Assembly: GCA_965367295.1 (NCBI GenBank)
Contig: CBDUHN010000029.1
Coordinates: 1 to 44,949 of the forward strand
Direction of reading: 5' to 3'
Length of the DNA stretch: 44,949 nucleotides
DNA from: JAIVHA01 sp965367295
Lineage (GTDB): Bacteria > Pseudomonadota > Gammaproteobacteria > DSM-19610
Shown: piece after piece, positions 26,271 to 35,429 of the stretch
Layout: each line of letters opens with the position of its first letter
Position numbering within the stretch: the first letter of the stretch is position 1
Position numbers and translations under genes: made by a program
Notes under the pieces: model-generated
Told to the model about the DNA's origin: nothing
Seen by the model: the letters and a program-made list of their open reading frames with translations, nothing else
Database searches by the model: none

Positions 26271-27472
26271 ATGCCGTGCTGAATCTCACCGCTCGTTTCA
26301 GTCGCCCCGGCCGTTGTCCGCGCATCGATTTCGGTCTGGCACTGGCCGCCGGGACGCTGTTGCTGCTGGGGCTGGTGATGGTGTCGTCGGCCTCCATCAC
26401 CATCGCTGATCGGCAACTGGATCAACCTTTCTATTATGCGCTGCGTCAGGCGCTGTATATCGGCCTGGGGCTGATTCTGGCGTTGCTGGTGCTGCAGGTG
26501 AAACTGGTGGTGTGGGAACGCGGCAGCTTCGTCTGGCTTGCGGTGGCCCTGGCGCTGTTGACACTGGTGCTGATCCCGGGTGTCGGACGTGAAGTGAACG
26601 GCAGTATTCGCTGGCTGGCGCTAGGGCCGCTGCGGCTGCAGGTATCGGAACCGGCCAAGTTGCTGCTGATCCTATACCTGGCGGGGTATCTGGTGCGTCG
26701 CGGTGAAGAGGTGCGCGAACAGGTGACCGGCTTCCTCAAACCCATGGCGGTACTGGTGGTCGCGGCGGTACTGTTGCTGCTGGAGCCGGATTTCGGCGCC
26801 ATGGTGGTGCTGATGTCCACGGTGCTGGGCATGACCTTCCTGGCCGGGGTACGGTTGTGGCAGTTCGCCGTGTTGATGGGGCTGGCAGCCTCGGCATTTG
26901 CGGCGCTGGCGATTACCTCCCCCTATCGCATGGCGCGCCTGACGGCATTCCTCAATCCCTGGGCCGACCCTTTCAACAGTGGGTTCCAGTTGACCCAGTC
27001 ACTGATAGCGATCGGCCGTGGCGACCTGTTCGGCGTCGGGCTTGGGGCCAGTATCCAGAAGCTGTTCTATCTGCCCGAGGCGCACACCGATTTCGTGTTT
27101 GCAGTGCTGGCCGAGGAACTTGGGCTGGTGGGGGTATTCGCGGTAATCGCCCTGTACGCCTTTATGGTGTGGCGCGCCTTTGCCATTGCCGCCGTGGCCC
27201 GCCATGGCCAGCAGCCCTTCGCTGCCTATCTTGCCTACGGGATCGGTATCTGGCTGGGACTGCAAAGTTTTATCAACATGGGTGTGAACATGGGGCTGTT
27301 GCCCACCAAGGGGTTGACCCTGCCACTGATGAGCTATGGCGGCAGCAGCCTGCTGGTGATGTGTGTGGCCATCGCCTTGCTGCTGCGCATCGATTACGAA
27401 ACCCGCTGCAATGTACATAACCTCAAGGCCACCGGTAGCGAGTCGGCGCAACGGCGGAGGGTGCGCGCATGA
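26267..27472 (+). CDS. ftsW: Septal peptidoglycan glycosyltransferase FtsW
   Basis: FtsW is the SEDS-family glycosyltransferase that polymerises lipid II at the septum with FtsI. The 401-residue protein has about ten membrane helices. Visible family motifs are REVNGSIRWLALGPLRLQVSEPAK, split at the extracytoplasmic loop, the block LPEAHTDFVFAVLAEELG, and the late NMGVNMGLLPTKGLTLPLMSYGGSS. The N-terminus has a basic cytoplasmic leader of about 25 residues. It overlaps both murD and murG by ATGA. Confidence 0.96.
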   Translation: MNAVLNLTARFSRPGRCPRIDFGLALAAGTLLLLGLVMVSSASITIADRQLDQPFYYALRQALYIGLGLILALLVLQVKLVVWERGSFVWLAVALALLTLVLIPGVGREVNGSIRWLALGPLRLQVSEPAKLLLILYLAGYLVRRGEEVREQVTGFLKPMAVLVVAAVLLLLEPDFGAMVVLMSTVLGMTFLAGVRLWQFAVLMGLAASAFAALAITSPYRMARLTAFLNPWADPFNSGFQLTQSLIAIGRGDLFGVGLGASIQKLFYLPEAHTDFVFAVLAEELGLVGVFAVIALYAFMVWRAFAIAAVARHGQQPFAAYLAYGIGIWLGLQSFINMGVNMGLLPTKGLTLPLMSYGGSSLLVMCVAIALLLRIDYETRCNVHNLKATGSESAQRRRVRA

Positions 27473-28560
27473 GCAATCGGCCCATTCTGATCATGGCGGG
27501 CGGCACCGGTGGCCACGTGTTCCCGGCCCTTGCGGTGGCGCAGGAGTTGCGCGCTCAGGGTGCCGAGGTGATGTGGCTCGGCACTCACCAGGGGCTGGAG
27601 GCGCGGGTGGTGCCGGCGGCTGGGTTCCCAATGGCCTGGATTCGCGTGCGTGGTCTGCGTGGCAAAGGGATGCTGCGCCGCCTGTCGGCGCCGCTCATGC
27701 TTGGATACGCCATGCTGCAGGCGTTTTTCCTGCTGTTGAAGTTGCGGCCGCGGGCGGTGCTGGGCATGGGGGGGTTCGTCACCGGCCCCGGCGGCCTGAT
27801 GGCCTGGCTGCTGCGTCGGCCCTTGCTGATTCATGAACAGAATTCCGTGGCCGGCCTGACCAATCGCTGGCTGGCACCCCTGGCCAGTCGGGTGATGGTG
27901 GCGTTCCCCGGCAGCCTGCCCAACGCCCTGCAGACCGGTAATCCGGTGCGCGCCGATATTGCAGCGTTGCCGGAACCGGCGCAGCGCCTCAAGACTCACG
28001 GCAAACCCTTCCGTCTGCTGGTGCTGGGCGGCAGCCTTGGTGCGCAGGCGCTCAACACAACCGTACCGGCAGCACTGGCGCGTTTACCGGAGGCACTGCG
28101 ACCGGAGGTCTGGCATCAAACCGGCCCACGTAACCTGGCAGACGGTCAGCAGGCCTATGCGGGTGCGGGGGTGGTCGCACGAGTGGAACCCTTTGTGAAC
28201 GATATGGCGGAGGCCTACGGTTGGGCGGACCTGGTGATCTGCCGGGCCGGTGCATTGACCATTGCCGAGCTGTCGGCGGCCGGGGTCGGCGCGCTGCTGG
28301 TGCCCTATCCCCACGCCGTGGATGACCACCAGACCGGTAATGCCCACTACCTCGCCAACCAGGGGGCTGCGGTGCTGGTGCAGCAGTGTGACCTGACGGC
28401 GGTGCGGTTGGAGCAGATGCTGCAGGAACTGATCGAAGACCCGGCGCGGGTCGAGGCCATGGCCTGCAAGGCGCGTGCGCTGGCGCAGCCCGATGCGGCC
28501 CGGCGCGTGGCGCAGGAATGCCTGCTGGCGGCAGGCCTGGGCTGGAGGGAGGCGGCATGA
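27469..28560 (+). CDS. murG: Lipid I N-acetylglucosaminyltransferase MurG
   Basis: MurG adds GlcNAc to lipid I to give lipid II on the cytoplasmic face of the membrane. The 363-residue GT-B protein has the N-terminal glycine loop MAGGTGGHVFPALAVA, the acceptor-domain GMGGFVTGPGG and HEQNSVAGLTNRWLA, and the C-terminal donor motifs LGGSLGAQALN and CRAGALTIAEL. The length is close to E. coli (355). ATGA overlaps join it to ftsW and murC. Confidence 0.97.
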   Translation: MSNRPILIMAGGTGGHVFPALAVAQELRAQGAEVMWLGTHQGLEARVVPAAGFPMAWIRVRGLRGKGMLRRLSAPLMLGYAMLQAFFLLLKLRPRAVLGMGGFVTGPGGLMAWLLRRPLLIHEQNSVAGLTNRWLAPLASRVMVAFPGSLPNALQTGNPVRADIAALPEPAQRLKTHGKPFRLLVLGGSLGAQALNTTVPAALARLPEALRPEVWHQTGPRNLADGQQAYAGAGVVARVEPFVNDMAEAYGWADLVICRAGALTIAELSAAGVGALLVPYPHAVDDHQTGNAHYLANQGAAVLVQQCDLTAVRLEQMLQELIEDPARVEAMACKARALAQPDAARRVAQECLLAAGLGWREAA

Positions 28561-30002
28561 ACCAGGCGATGCACAGTCCCGCTGTACCCGGAGAAGGTAT
28601 GGGCCGCGTGCGGCGGGTGCATTTCGTCGGTATCGGTGGTGCCGGTATGGGCGGGATCGCCGAGGTGCTGCTCAACCTTGGCTATGCCGTGAGCGGCTCC
28701 GATCTGCGCGACAACGCTGTCACCCAGCGCCTCAGTAAACAGGGTGCACACTGCTGGGTCGGGCATGCCGCGGAACATATCGAGGGCTGTGATGTAGTGG
28801 TGGTATCCACCGCCGTCAATGCCGCCAACCCGGAGGTGCAAGCAGCCCATGAGCATCGTATCCCGGTGGTGCCCCGTGCCGAGATGCTCGCCGAACTGAT
28901 GCGTTTCCGGTACGGCATCGCCGTGGCGGGCACCCATGGCAAGACTACCACCACCAGTCTGGTGGCGAGTGTGTTGGCCGAGGATGGTCTGGACCCTACC
29001 TATGTCATCGGTGGGCGTCTGAACAGTTCCGCCAGCCATGCGCGACTGGGTACCGGGCGCTACCTGGTGGCGGAGGCGGACGAAAGCGATGCCTCGTTCC
29101 TGTACCTGCAGCCGATGATGGCCGTGGTCACCAATGTGGATGCCGACCATCTCGCCACCTATGGCGGTGACTTTCAGCGCCTGCGCCAGACCTTTATCGA
29201 ATTCCTGCATCACCTGCCTTTCTACGGGCTGGCGGTGCTATGTGTGGATGATGTCGAGGTGCGCGACCTGCTGGACCAGGTCACCCGTCCGGTGCGCACC
29301 TATGCCATCGACCAGGAGGCGGATGTGCGCGCGGTGAATCTGCGTCAGCAGGGCATGCAGATGCATTTCGAGGTGTTGCGCGAAGGGCATGCACCGTTGC
29401 CGGTGGTGCTCAATCTGCCGGGGCATCACAACGTGCTCAATGCCCTGGCGGCCATTGCGATCGCCACTGAGCTGAATATTTCCGACGTGGCCATTCAGCG
29501 TGCCCTGGAAGGTTTTCAGGGTATCGGTCGGCGCTTCCAGGTGTACGGTGAGGTGGCAACAGCGCAGGGCAGGGTATTGCTGGTGGACGACTACGGTCAT
29601 CACCCGCGCGAAGTGGCAGCGACTCTGCAGGCGGTGCGCGGTGGCTGGCCCGAGCGGCGCCTGGTGCTGGCCTTCCAGCCACACCGCTACAGCCGCACGC
29701 GGGACCTGTTCGAGGACTTCACCCAGGTGCTGTCGGAAGTGGATGTGTTGTTGGTCATGGATGTCTATGCCGCCGGCGAAGACCCGGTTCCGGGCGCCGA
29801 CGGTCGTGCCCTGTGCCGGGCCATCCGTACCCGCGGCAAGGTGGATCCGATCTTTGTAGAAACCGTGGATCAACTTCCGGCCGCCCTCCAGGACGTACTG
29901 CAGGAAGGCGACCTGGTGCTGACCATGGGCGCCGGTGATGTCGGTGGGGTGGCGCTGAAACTGCCGCAACAACTGCAATCAGCTGAGGGGGACGGGGTAT
30001 GA
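28557..30002 (+). CDS. murC: UDP-N-acetylmuramate--L-alanine ligase
   Basis: MurC adds L-alanine to UDP-MurNAc, the first residue of the stem peptide. The start at 28557 overlaps the murG stop and gives 481 residues. The N-terminal nucleotide-sugar site is FVGIGGAGMGGIAEVL, the P-loop is VAGTHGKTTTTS, and the ADESDASFL block and the HHPREV C-terminal motif are typical. Its last codons overlap a 55-codon ORF, so murB does not follow directly. Confidence 0.97.
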   Translation: MNQAMHSPAVPGEGMGRVRRVHFVGIGGAGMGGIAEVLLNLGYAVSGSDLRDNAVTQRLSKQGAHCWVGHAAEHIEGCDVVVVSTAVNAANPEVQAAHEHRIPVVPRAEMLAELMRFRYGIAVAGTHGKTTTTSLVASVLAEDGLDPTYVIGGRLNSSASHARLGTGRYLVAEADESDASFLYLQPMMAVVTNVDADHLATYGGDFQRLRQTFIEFLHHLPFYGLAVLCVDDVEVRDLLDQVTRPVRTYAIDQEADVRAVNLRQQGMQMHFEVLREGHAPLPVVLNLPGHHNVLNALAAIAIATELNISDVAIQRALEGFQGIGRRFQVYGEVATAQGRVLLVDDYGHHPREVAATLQAVRGGWPERRLVLAFQPHRYSRTRDLFEDFTQVLSEVDVLLVMDVYAAGEDPVPGADGRALCRAIRTRGKVDPIFVETVDQLPAALQDVLQEGDLVLTMGAGDVGGVALKLPQQLQSAEGDGV

Positions 30003-30166
30003 GTCAGGACAGCAAATACCAGTTTCATATGGGTTGTGGTGAATCCTTGCGCAGCCAGTGGTGGAGCGCCGGAGTGGCGGCTGAGGCGCTGCACAAGGGG
30101 CGTCCCACCAAGCATGTAAGGGCGGTGCCGGCGCGCCGCAAGACGCGAGGCGGGCGCAAGGAATGA
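29999..30166 (+). CDS. Hypothetical 55-residue protein coupled to murC and murB
   Basis: This ORF fills the gap between murC and murB exactly: its ATG overlaps the murC stop (ATGA at 29999-30002) and its TGA overlaps the murB start (ATGA at 30163-30166). The product begins MSQDSKYQFHMGCGESLRSQ, has a Trp pair (WW) near residue 21, and a basic C-terminal third (RRKTRGGRKE). It has no membrane helix or signal peptide. I recognise no family. The double coupling, the same as at neighbouring true genes, is strong evidence for translation. The basic tail suggests binding to nucleic acid, membrane phospholipid or a Mur protein; this is conjecture. Confidence 0.7.
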   Translation: MSQDSKYQFHMGCGESLRSQWWSAGVAAEALHKGRPTKHVRAVPARRKTRGGRKE

Positions 30167-31062
30167 TGACGGTACCGAAGCTGCCAGCCCTGCGGGGTGA
30201 ACTGCGCCTGCAGGAACCCATGTCCGACCACACCAGCTGGCGGGTGGGTGGTCCGGCGGAGCGTTTCTACCGGCCAGCGGATCTCGATGACCTGACGGTG
30301 TTCCTGGCCTCGTTGCCGGAGGATGAGCCGCTGTTGTGGCTGGGGTTGGGCAGCAACCTGCTGGTGCGCGACGGGGGTATTCGCGGCACGGTGTTGTTCA
30401 CCCTCGGTGCATTGGACGAACTGCGTTGGGTGAATGCCACCCGGTTGTATGCAGGGGCCGGTGTGACTTGCGCCAAGGTGGCCAAAACGGCGGCGCGTGC
30501 GGGACTGACCGGTGCGGAATTCCTGGCCGGTATTCCCGGCACCCTGGGTGGCGCGCTGGCTATGAATGCCGGCGCCTTCGGTGACGAGACCTGGTCACGG
30601 GTGCTGGCGGTGGAAACCATCGATCGTTTTGGCACTCTGCATCGTCGCGACCCGGAGGCCTTTGCAGTGGGCTACCGCACGGTACGTTCTCCGCGCGAGG
30701 AATGGTTTGTTGGTGCGGAGTTGCAGATGCAGGCCGGTGATGTGGCTGCCGCCCAGGCCCGCATCCGTGAGTTGCTGGCGCGGCGCGGCGCGACCCAGCC
30801 CACCCAGCAGCCGAGTTGTGGTTCGGTGTTTCGCAACCCGCCCGGTGATCACGCGGCGCGGTTGATCGAGGCGGCTGGACTGAAAGGGCGGCGCAAGGGC
30901 GATGCCCAGGTATCGGAAAAGCACGCCAATTTCATTGTCAATCACGGCCAGGCAACAGCCGCGGATATCGAGGCATTACTGCGCGAGGTGCAGGCGACGG
31001 TCCGCGCGGTGCATGGCGTGGAACTGGAAACGGAAGTACGCATGGTGGGTGAGGCGCACTAG
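30163..31062 (+). CDS. murB: UDP-N-acetylenolpyruvoylglucosamine reductase
   Basis: MurB is the FAD/NADPH enzyme that makes UDP-MurNAc. The 299-residue product is the shorter type II form found in many bacteria, not the longer E. coli type. The N-terminal DHTSWRVGGPAERFYRP and LGLGSNLLVRDGGIRG bind FAD; the C-terminal CGSVFRNPPGDHAARLIE and SEKHANFIVNHG carry catalytic-domain motifs. Two ATG codons stand in tandem (30163, 30166); the first is in the ATGA overlap. murB is absent from this position in E. coli and Pseudomonas. Confidence 0.96.
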   Translation: MMTVPKLPALRGELRLQEPMSDHTSWRVGGPAERFYRPADLDDLTVFLASLPEDEPLLWLGLGSNLLVRDGGIRGTVLFTLGALDELRWVNATRLYAGAGVTCAKVAKTAARAGLTGAEFLAGIPGTLGGALAMNAGAFGDETWSRVLAVETIDRFGTLHRRDPEAFAVGYRTVRSPREEWFVGAELQMQAGDVAAAQARIRELLARRGATQPTQQPSCGSVFRNPPGDHAARLIEAAGLKGRRKGDAQVSEKHANFIVNHGQATAADIEALLREVQATVRAVHGVELETEVRMVGEAH

Positions 31063-31997
31063 TGGCAACGGACGGCAAGACATTCGGCAAGGTGGCGGTC
31101 CTGATGGGCGGGCGCTCGGCCGAGCGGGAGATCTCTCTGCGCAGCGGCAACGCAGTGCTGGAGGCCCTGCTGCGTTCCGGTGTGGATGCCGAGGCAGTGG
31201 ATGCCGGTGATGAAACGGTGCTCACCCATCTGGCACAGGCCGGCTTCGACCGCGTGTTCATCGCCCTGCATGGCCGTGGTGGTGAAGACGGCGTGATGCA
31301 GGGTTGCCTGGACCAGCTGGGGTTGCCCTATACCGGCAGTGGTGTGCTGGGTTCGGCACTGGGCATGGACAAGCTGCGCACCAAGCAGATGTGGCGGGGG
31401 CTGGGTTTGCCGACCCCGGAATTTGCCTTGCTAGGCTGTGAGGCGGACCTGACGACTGCCGCGGATACGGTGGGCTTTCCCATGATGATCAAGCCGGTTC
31501 ATGAAGGTTCCAGCATCGGCATGAGCAAGGTGGAGCGAGCCGATCAATTGGCGGCGGCCTGGCGGCAGGCGGAACAGTTCGATCACTGGGTGCTGGCGGA
31601 ACGCTGGGTCACCGGCACCGAGTACACCGCGGCGATTCTCGGTGACGAGGCACTGCCGCTGATCCGGCTGGAAACCCCGAACCAGTTCTATGACTACCAG
31701 GCCAAGTACGAGGCCAGTACCACCCGCTATCTCTGTCCCTGCGGACTGCCTGCGGCGCAGGAAAAGGCCTATCAGCAACTGGCGCTGGCGGCGTTTCAGG
31801 CCGCGGTGGCCGAGGGCTGGGGCCGGGTGGATTTCATGGTCGATGCGCAGGGCCAACCCTGGTTGATCGAAGTGAACACCGTGCCGGGCATGACCGACCA
31901 TAGCCTGGTGCCGATGGCGGCGAAGGCGGCCGGCCTGAGTTTCGAATCGCTGGTGCTGCGCATTCTGGAAACCAGTCTGCAGCGGGGGCGTGGCTGA
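31062..31997 (+). CDS. ddl: D-alanine--D-alanine ligase
   Basis: Ddl joins two D-alanines for MurF. The 311-residue ATP-grasp protein has KVAVLMGGRSAEREISLRSG near the N-terminus (split), the HGRGGEDG loop, MIKPVHEGSSIGMSKV in the ATP-grasp domain and the metal-site motif EVNTVPGMTDHSLVP. The start is GTG sharing a base with the murB stop (TAGTG). It overlaps ftsQ by one base at TGATG. The position in front of ftsQ matches DdlB of E. coli. Confidence 0.96.
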   Translation: MATDGKTFGKVAVLMGGRSAEREISLRSGNAVLEALLRSGVDAEAVDAGDETVLTHLAQAGFDRVFIALHGRGGEDGVMQGCLDQLGLPYTGSGVLGSALGMDKLRTKQMWRGLGLPTPEFALLGCEADLTTAADTVGFPMMIKPVHEGSSIGMSKVERADQLAAAWRQAEQFDHWVLAERWVTGTEYTAAILGDEALPLIRLETPNQFYDYQAKYEASTTRYLCPCGLPAAQEKAYQQLALAAFQAAVAEGWGRVDFMVDAQGQPWLIEVNTVPGMTDHSLVPMAAKAAGLSFESLVLRILETSLQRGRG

Positions 31998-32785
31998 TGG
32001 CCGAGCGCAGGCAGAATGCCAGGACCCGCAATGGCCAGGCCTCGCGCCCGACCAGCATGACGGAGCGCCTGCAGCCCTGGTGGCCACGGCTGGGTAAGGC
32101 TGCACTGCTGGTGATGCTGATGGTGGTGATGGCCGGGCTGGTGCGCTGGATCGAAGACCCGCGCACCCTGCCGCTGCGCCAGGTGCAGATCGAAGGCAGC
32201 TTCCGTCACCTGAGCCGCTCCGAATTGCAGGCACAGGTGATGCCCTATGCAGTGGGTGGCTTCTTCAGTGTCGATGTGGCGGCCATCCAGCAGGCGGCGC
32301 AGGAACTGAGTTGGGTGGACCGGGTATCGGTACGCCGGGTATGGCCGGACACAGTACGCATTCATGTCTACGAGCAGCAACCGGTGGCCCGCTGGGGTGA
32401 TGCGGACTTATTGAACGGGCGTGGTGAGGTGTTCGCTACGGCAGGTCACGAGGTGCAGGAAGATCTGGTGCAGTTGCAGGGGCCGGCAGGGCGCGAACAG
32501 GCGCTGCTGGTGACCTATCAAAAGCTGGCAGACGTGTTGTCCGCCTCGCAGTTACGGATTGTCCGGCTGAGCCAGGATCAACGCCGGGCCCTGGAGTTGA
32601 CATTGAATACGGGAGTGAAAGTGCAGTTGGGTCGTAATGAGGCATTGACCCGGATACGGCGTTTCATGCGTGCCTACTCAAGCCTGATGGCGAGCCGGGA
32701 GGAAACCCTGCAACGAGTGGATCTGCGCTACAGCAACGGCTTTGCCGTGCGCTGGATGACGGAAAACGGGAAACAAAAGAGCTGA
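31997..32785 (+). CDS. ftsQ: Cell division protein FtsQ
   Basis: FtsQ is the bitopic divisome scaffold that binds FtsL and FtsB. The 262-residue protein has a basic cytoplasmic N-terminus of about 33 residues, one membrane helix (about 34-52), a POTRA domain (LPLRQVQIEGSFRHLSRSEL near 58-77), and the FtsQ beta domain (WVDRVSVRRVWPDTVRIHVYEQ in two parts). The ribosomal-type start overlaps the ddl stop by one base. ftsA starts 7 nt downstream. Confidence 0.94.
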   Translation: MAERRQNARTRNGQASRPTSMTERLQPWWPRLGKAALLVMLMVVMAGLVRWIEDPRTLPLRQVQIEGSFRHLSRSELQAQVMPYAVGGFFSVDVAAIQQAAQELSWVDRVSVRRVWPDTVRIHVYEQQPVARWGDADLLNGRGEVFATAGHEVQEDLVQLQGPAGREQALLVTYQKLADVLSASQLRIVRLSQDQRRALELTLNTGVKVQLGRNEALTRIRRFMRAYSSLMASREETLQRVDLRYSNGFAVRWMTENGKQKS

Positions 32786-32791
32786 TTGCCC

Positions 32792-34027
32792 ATGTCCAAG
32801 AAGATTGAGAAAAACATGATTGTAGGACTCGACATCGGCACCTCCAAGGTGGTGGCGATCGTCGGCGAAATCACGCCGGAAGGTGGCATCGAGATCATTG
32901 GTATCGGTTCCCATCCATCCCGTGGTTTGAAGAAGGGTGTGGTGGTGAACATCGAGTCCACGGTGCATTCCATTCAGCGCGCGGTGGAAGAGGCGGAGCT
33001 GATGGCCGGTTGCCAGATCCATTCGGTCTATGCCGGGATCGCCGGCAGTCACATCCGCAGCCTGAATTCCCATGGCATCGTCGCCATTCGCGACAAGGAG
33101 GTCACGCCCAGCGATGTGGAGCGGGTCATCGATGCCGCGCGCGCAGTGGCGATTCCCGCTGACCAGAAGATCCTTCACATTCTGCCTCAGGAATTCATCA
33201 TCGATGCCCAGGATGGCATCCGCGAACCGGTGGGTATGTCCGGGGTGCGGCTGGAGGCCAAGGTGCACATGGTGACCGGCGCAGTGAGTGCGGCGCAGAA
33301 CATCATCAAGTGTGTGCGGCGCTGTGGCCTGGAAGTGGATGACGTGATCCTAGAGCAGCTGGCCTCCAGTTATTCGGTGCTGACGGAAGACGAAAAGGAA
33401 CTTGGCGTCTGCCTGGTGGACATCGGCGGCGGTACCACCGACATCGCGGTATTTACCGAGGGCTCGATTCGCCACACGGCGGTGATCCCCATTGCCGGCG
33501 ACCAGGTCACCAATGATATTGCCGTGGCGCTGCGTACCCCGACCCAGAATGCGGAAGAGATCAAGATCAAGTACGCCTGTGCACTCACCCAGCTGGCCAG
33601 CAGTGACGAAAGTATCGAGGTGCCCAGTGTTGGTGATCGTCCGGCACGGCGGTTGGCACGGCAGACCCTGGCGGAGGTGGTGGAACCACGCTACGAGGAA
33701 CTGGTCACGCTGGTACAGGCAGAGCTGCGTCGCAGCGGTTTCGAGGATCTGATCGCCGCCGGCGTGGTGCTGACCGGCGGCAGTTCCAAGATCGAAGGGC
33801 TGGTGGAGCTCGCGGAGGAAATCTTCCATATGCCGGTGCGGCTGGGCTCGCCCCAGTACGTCGCCGGCCTGTCCGATGTGGTGCGCAATCCGATCTATGC
33901 CACCGGCGTCGGGTTGCTGTTGTTCGGTAACCAGAATCGCACGCATCGCAATCTGGATGTGCATCTGGGACGTGGCATGAAGGGTGTGTGGGATCGGATG
34001 AAGAGCTGGTTTCAGGGAAATTTTTGA
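32792..34027 (+). CDS. ftsA: Cell division protein FtsA
   Basis: FtsA is the actin-like ATPase that tethers FtsZ to the membrane. The start at 32792 gives 411 residues, beginning MSKKIEKNMIVGLDIGTSKV; an in-frame TTG at the end of ftsQ is less likely. Motifs include the phosphate-1 loop LDIGTSK, CLVDIGGGTTDIAVF (phosphate 2), and VVLTGGSSKIEGL (adenosine). The last twenty residues (GMKGVWDRMKSWFQ) form the amphipathic membrane-targeting helix. Confidence 0.97.
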   Translation: MSKKIEKNMIVGLDIGTSKVVAIVGEITPEGGIEIIGIGSHPSRGLKKGVVVNIESTVHSIQRAVEEAELMAGCQIHSVYAGIAGSHIRSLNSHGIVAIRDKEVTPSDVERVIDAARAVAIPADQKILHILPQEFIIDAQDGIREPVGMSGVRLEAKVHMVTGAVSAAQNIIKCVRRCGLEVDDVILEQLASSYSVLTEDEKELGVCLVDIGGGTTDIAVFTEGSIRHTAVIPIAGDQVTNDIAVALRTPTQNAEEIKIKYACALTQLASSDESIEVPSVGDRPARRLARQTLAEVVEPRYEELVTLVQAELRRSGFEDLIAAGVVLTGGSSKIEGLVELAEEIFHMPVRLGSPQYVAGLSDVVRNPIYATGVGLLLFGNQNRTHRNLDVHLGRGMKGVWDRMKSWFQGNF

Positions 34028-34174
34028 TCGATGACAGGAAAGGTGCCCGGGCATATCCGGGGGGTGAAATGATTTTGTAGGTCCGGATTCATTCGGACAA
34101 CCACGCCGGATGTTATGCAGTTTTCCGGTTTGGTGCGAGCAACATAGTGAATATACAACTGAGGAGGCAAGAAG

Positions 34175-35323
34175 ATGTTTGAATTAATGGACGCATACAG
34201 CCAGAACGCGGTCATCAAGGTGATCGGGGTCGGTGGCGGCGGTGGTAACGCCGTACAACACATGGTGCAGGCCAATATCGAGGGTGTGGATTTCATCTGC
34301 GCCAATACCGATGCGCAGGCGCTGAAGAACATGGAGTCGCGTACCACCCTGCAACTGGGCAGCGGCATCACCAAGGGCCTGGGTGCGGGTGCCAATCCGG
34401 ATATCGGTCGCCAGTCGGCGATGGAAGACCGGGAGCGCATCATGGAAGTGATCGAAGGCTCCGACATGCTGTTCATTACCGCCGGCATGGGTGGCGGTAC
34501 CGGTACCGGCGCGGCCCCGGTAGTGGCGCAGGTGGCCAAGGAGCTGGGTATTCTCACCGTGGCGGTGGTGACCAAGCCGTTCCCCTTCGAGGGTGGCAAG
34601 CGCCTGCATGTGGCTGATTCCGGTATCAAGGAGCTGAGCCAGTATGTGGATTCCCTGATCACCATTCCCAATGAAAAGCTGCTGACGGTACTGGGCAAGC
34701 AGGTCAGCCTGCTGGATGCCTTCAAGGCCGCCAACGACGTGCTGCTCGGTGCGGTGCAGGGTATTGCCGAGCTGATCACCCGTCCCGGCCTGATCAACGT
34801 CGACTTTGCCGACGTGCGCACCGTGATGTCGGAAATGGGCATGGCGATGATGGGCTCCGGCGTGGCCAGTGGCGAGGACCGGGCCCGTGAAGCCGCGGAA
34901 AGTGCCATCAACAGCCCGCTGCTGGAAGACATCAACCTGATGGGCGCGCGCGGTATTCTGGTGAATGTCACCGCCGGCATGGATATGTCCATCGGCGAGT
35001 TCGAGGAAGTAGGCAATACTGTGAAGGAATTCGCCTCTGAGAATGCCACGGTGGTGGTGGGCACGGTCATCGACCCCGATATGCGCGATGAACTGCGGGT
35101 TACGGTGGTGGCCACCGGTTTAGGTGGCCAGGCTACCCAGGTACAGGAGCCGCCCATGAAATTGGTGGAACGAAACAAGGATGGCGAGGTCGATTATAAG
35201 GATTACGAAAAGCCGACCATCAAGCGTAAGCGCGCCGTTGGCGATCCCCTGACGCCGCTCAGCAGTCAGGAGGATCTGGATTATCTCGATATCCCGGCTT
35301 TCCTGCGCCGCCAGGCGGACTAG
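34175..35323 (+). CDS. ftsZ: Cell division protein FtsZ
   Basis: FtsZ is the tubulin-like GTPase of the Z ring. The 382-residue product has GVGGGGGNA (18-26) and the tubulin signature GGGTGTG (106-112). The T7 loop region holds NVDFADVRTVMSEMG. A charged linker leads to the conserved C-terminal peptide LDYLDIPAFLRRQAD, which binds FtsA and ZapD. A GAGGAGG site precedes the ATG. The 147-nt gap after ftsA, with a small hairpin around 34082-34099, leaves room for an extra ftsZ promoter. Confidence 0.98.
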   Translation: MFELMDAYSQNAVIKVIGVGGGGGNAVQHMVQANIEGVDFICANTDAQALKNMESRTTLQLGSGITKGLGAGANPDIGRQSAMEDRERIMEVIEGSDMLFITAGMGGGTGTGAAPVVAQVAKELGILTVAVVTKPFPFEGGKRLHVADSGIKELSQYVDSLITIPNEKLLTVLGKQVSLLDAFKAANDVLLGAVQGIAELITRPGLINVDFADVRTVMSEMGMAMMGSGVASGEDRAREAAESAINSPLLEDINLMGARGILVNVTAGMDMSIGEFEEVGNTVKEFASENATVVVGTVIDPDMRDELRVTVVATGLGGQATQVQEPPMKLVERNKDGEVDYKDYEKPTIKRKRAVGDPLTPLSSQEDLDYLDIPAFLRRQAD

Positions 35324-35331
35324 GGAATGAT

Positions 35332-35356
35332 ACCCTGGCGGTGGATGCGCCAGGGT
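35332..35356 (+). other. Perfect hairpin after ftsZ
   Basis: ACCCTGGCG pairs with CGCCAGGGT (9 bp) around a GTGGATG loop, 8 nt after the ftsZ stop. There is no T run after it, so it is not a standard intrinsic terminator. It may cap the 3' end of the dcw message against exonucleases or cause partial, factor-dependent termination. Confidence 0.6.
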
Positions 35357-35365
35357 GACAGGTTT

Positions 35366-35429
35366 CTTGTTCACCGTGGAGTCATCGCGTTTGCCTCCTC
35401 AGTTGCGGGGTGACTGTGCGGTGAACAAG
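35366..35429. repeat. Long inverted repeat between ftsZ and lpxC
   Basis: CTTGTTCACCG (35366-35376) and CGGTGAACAAG (35419-35429) are perfect 11-nt inverse complements. Inside them AGTCA (35380-35384) pairs with TGACT (35411-35415), so a nearly continuous 64-nt stem-loop can form. It sits 170 nt before lpxC and has no T tract. It could be a structured leader, a protein-binding palindrome or an RNase site; the role is unknown. Confidence 0.55.
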
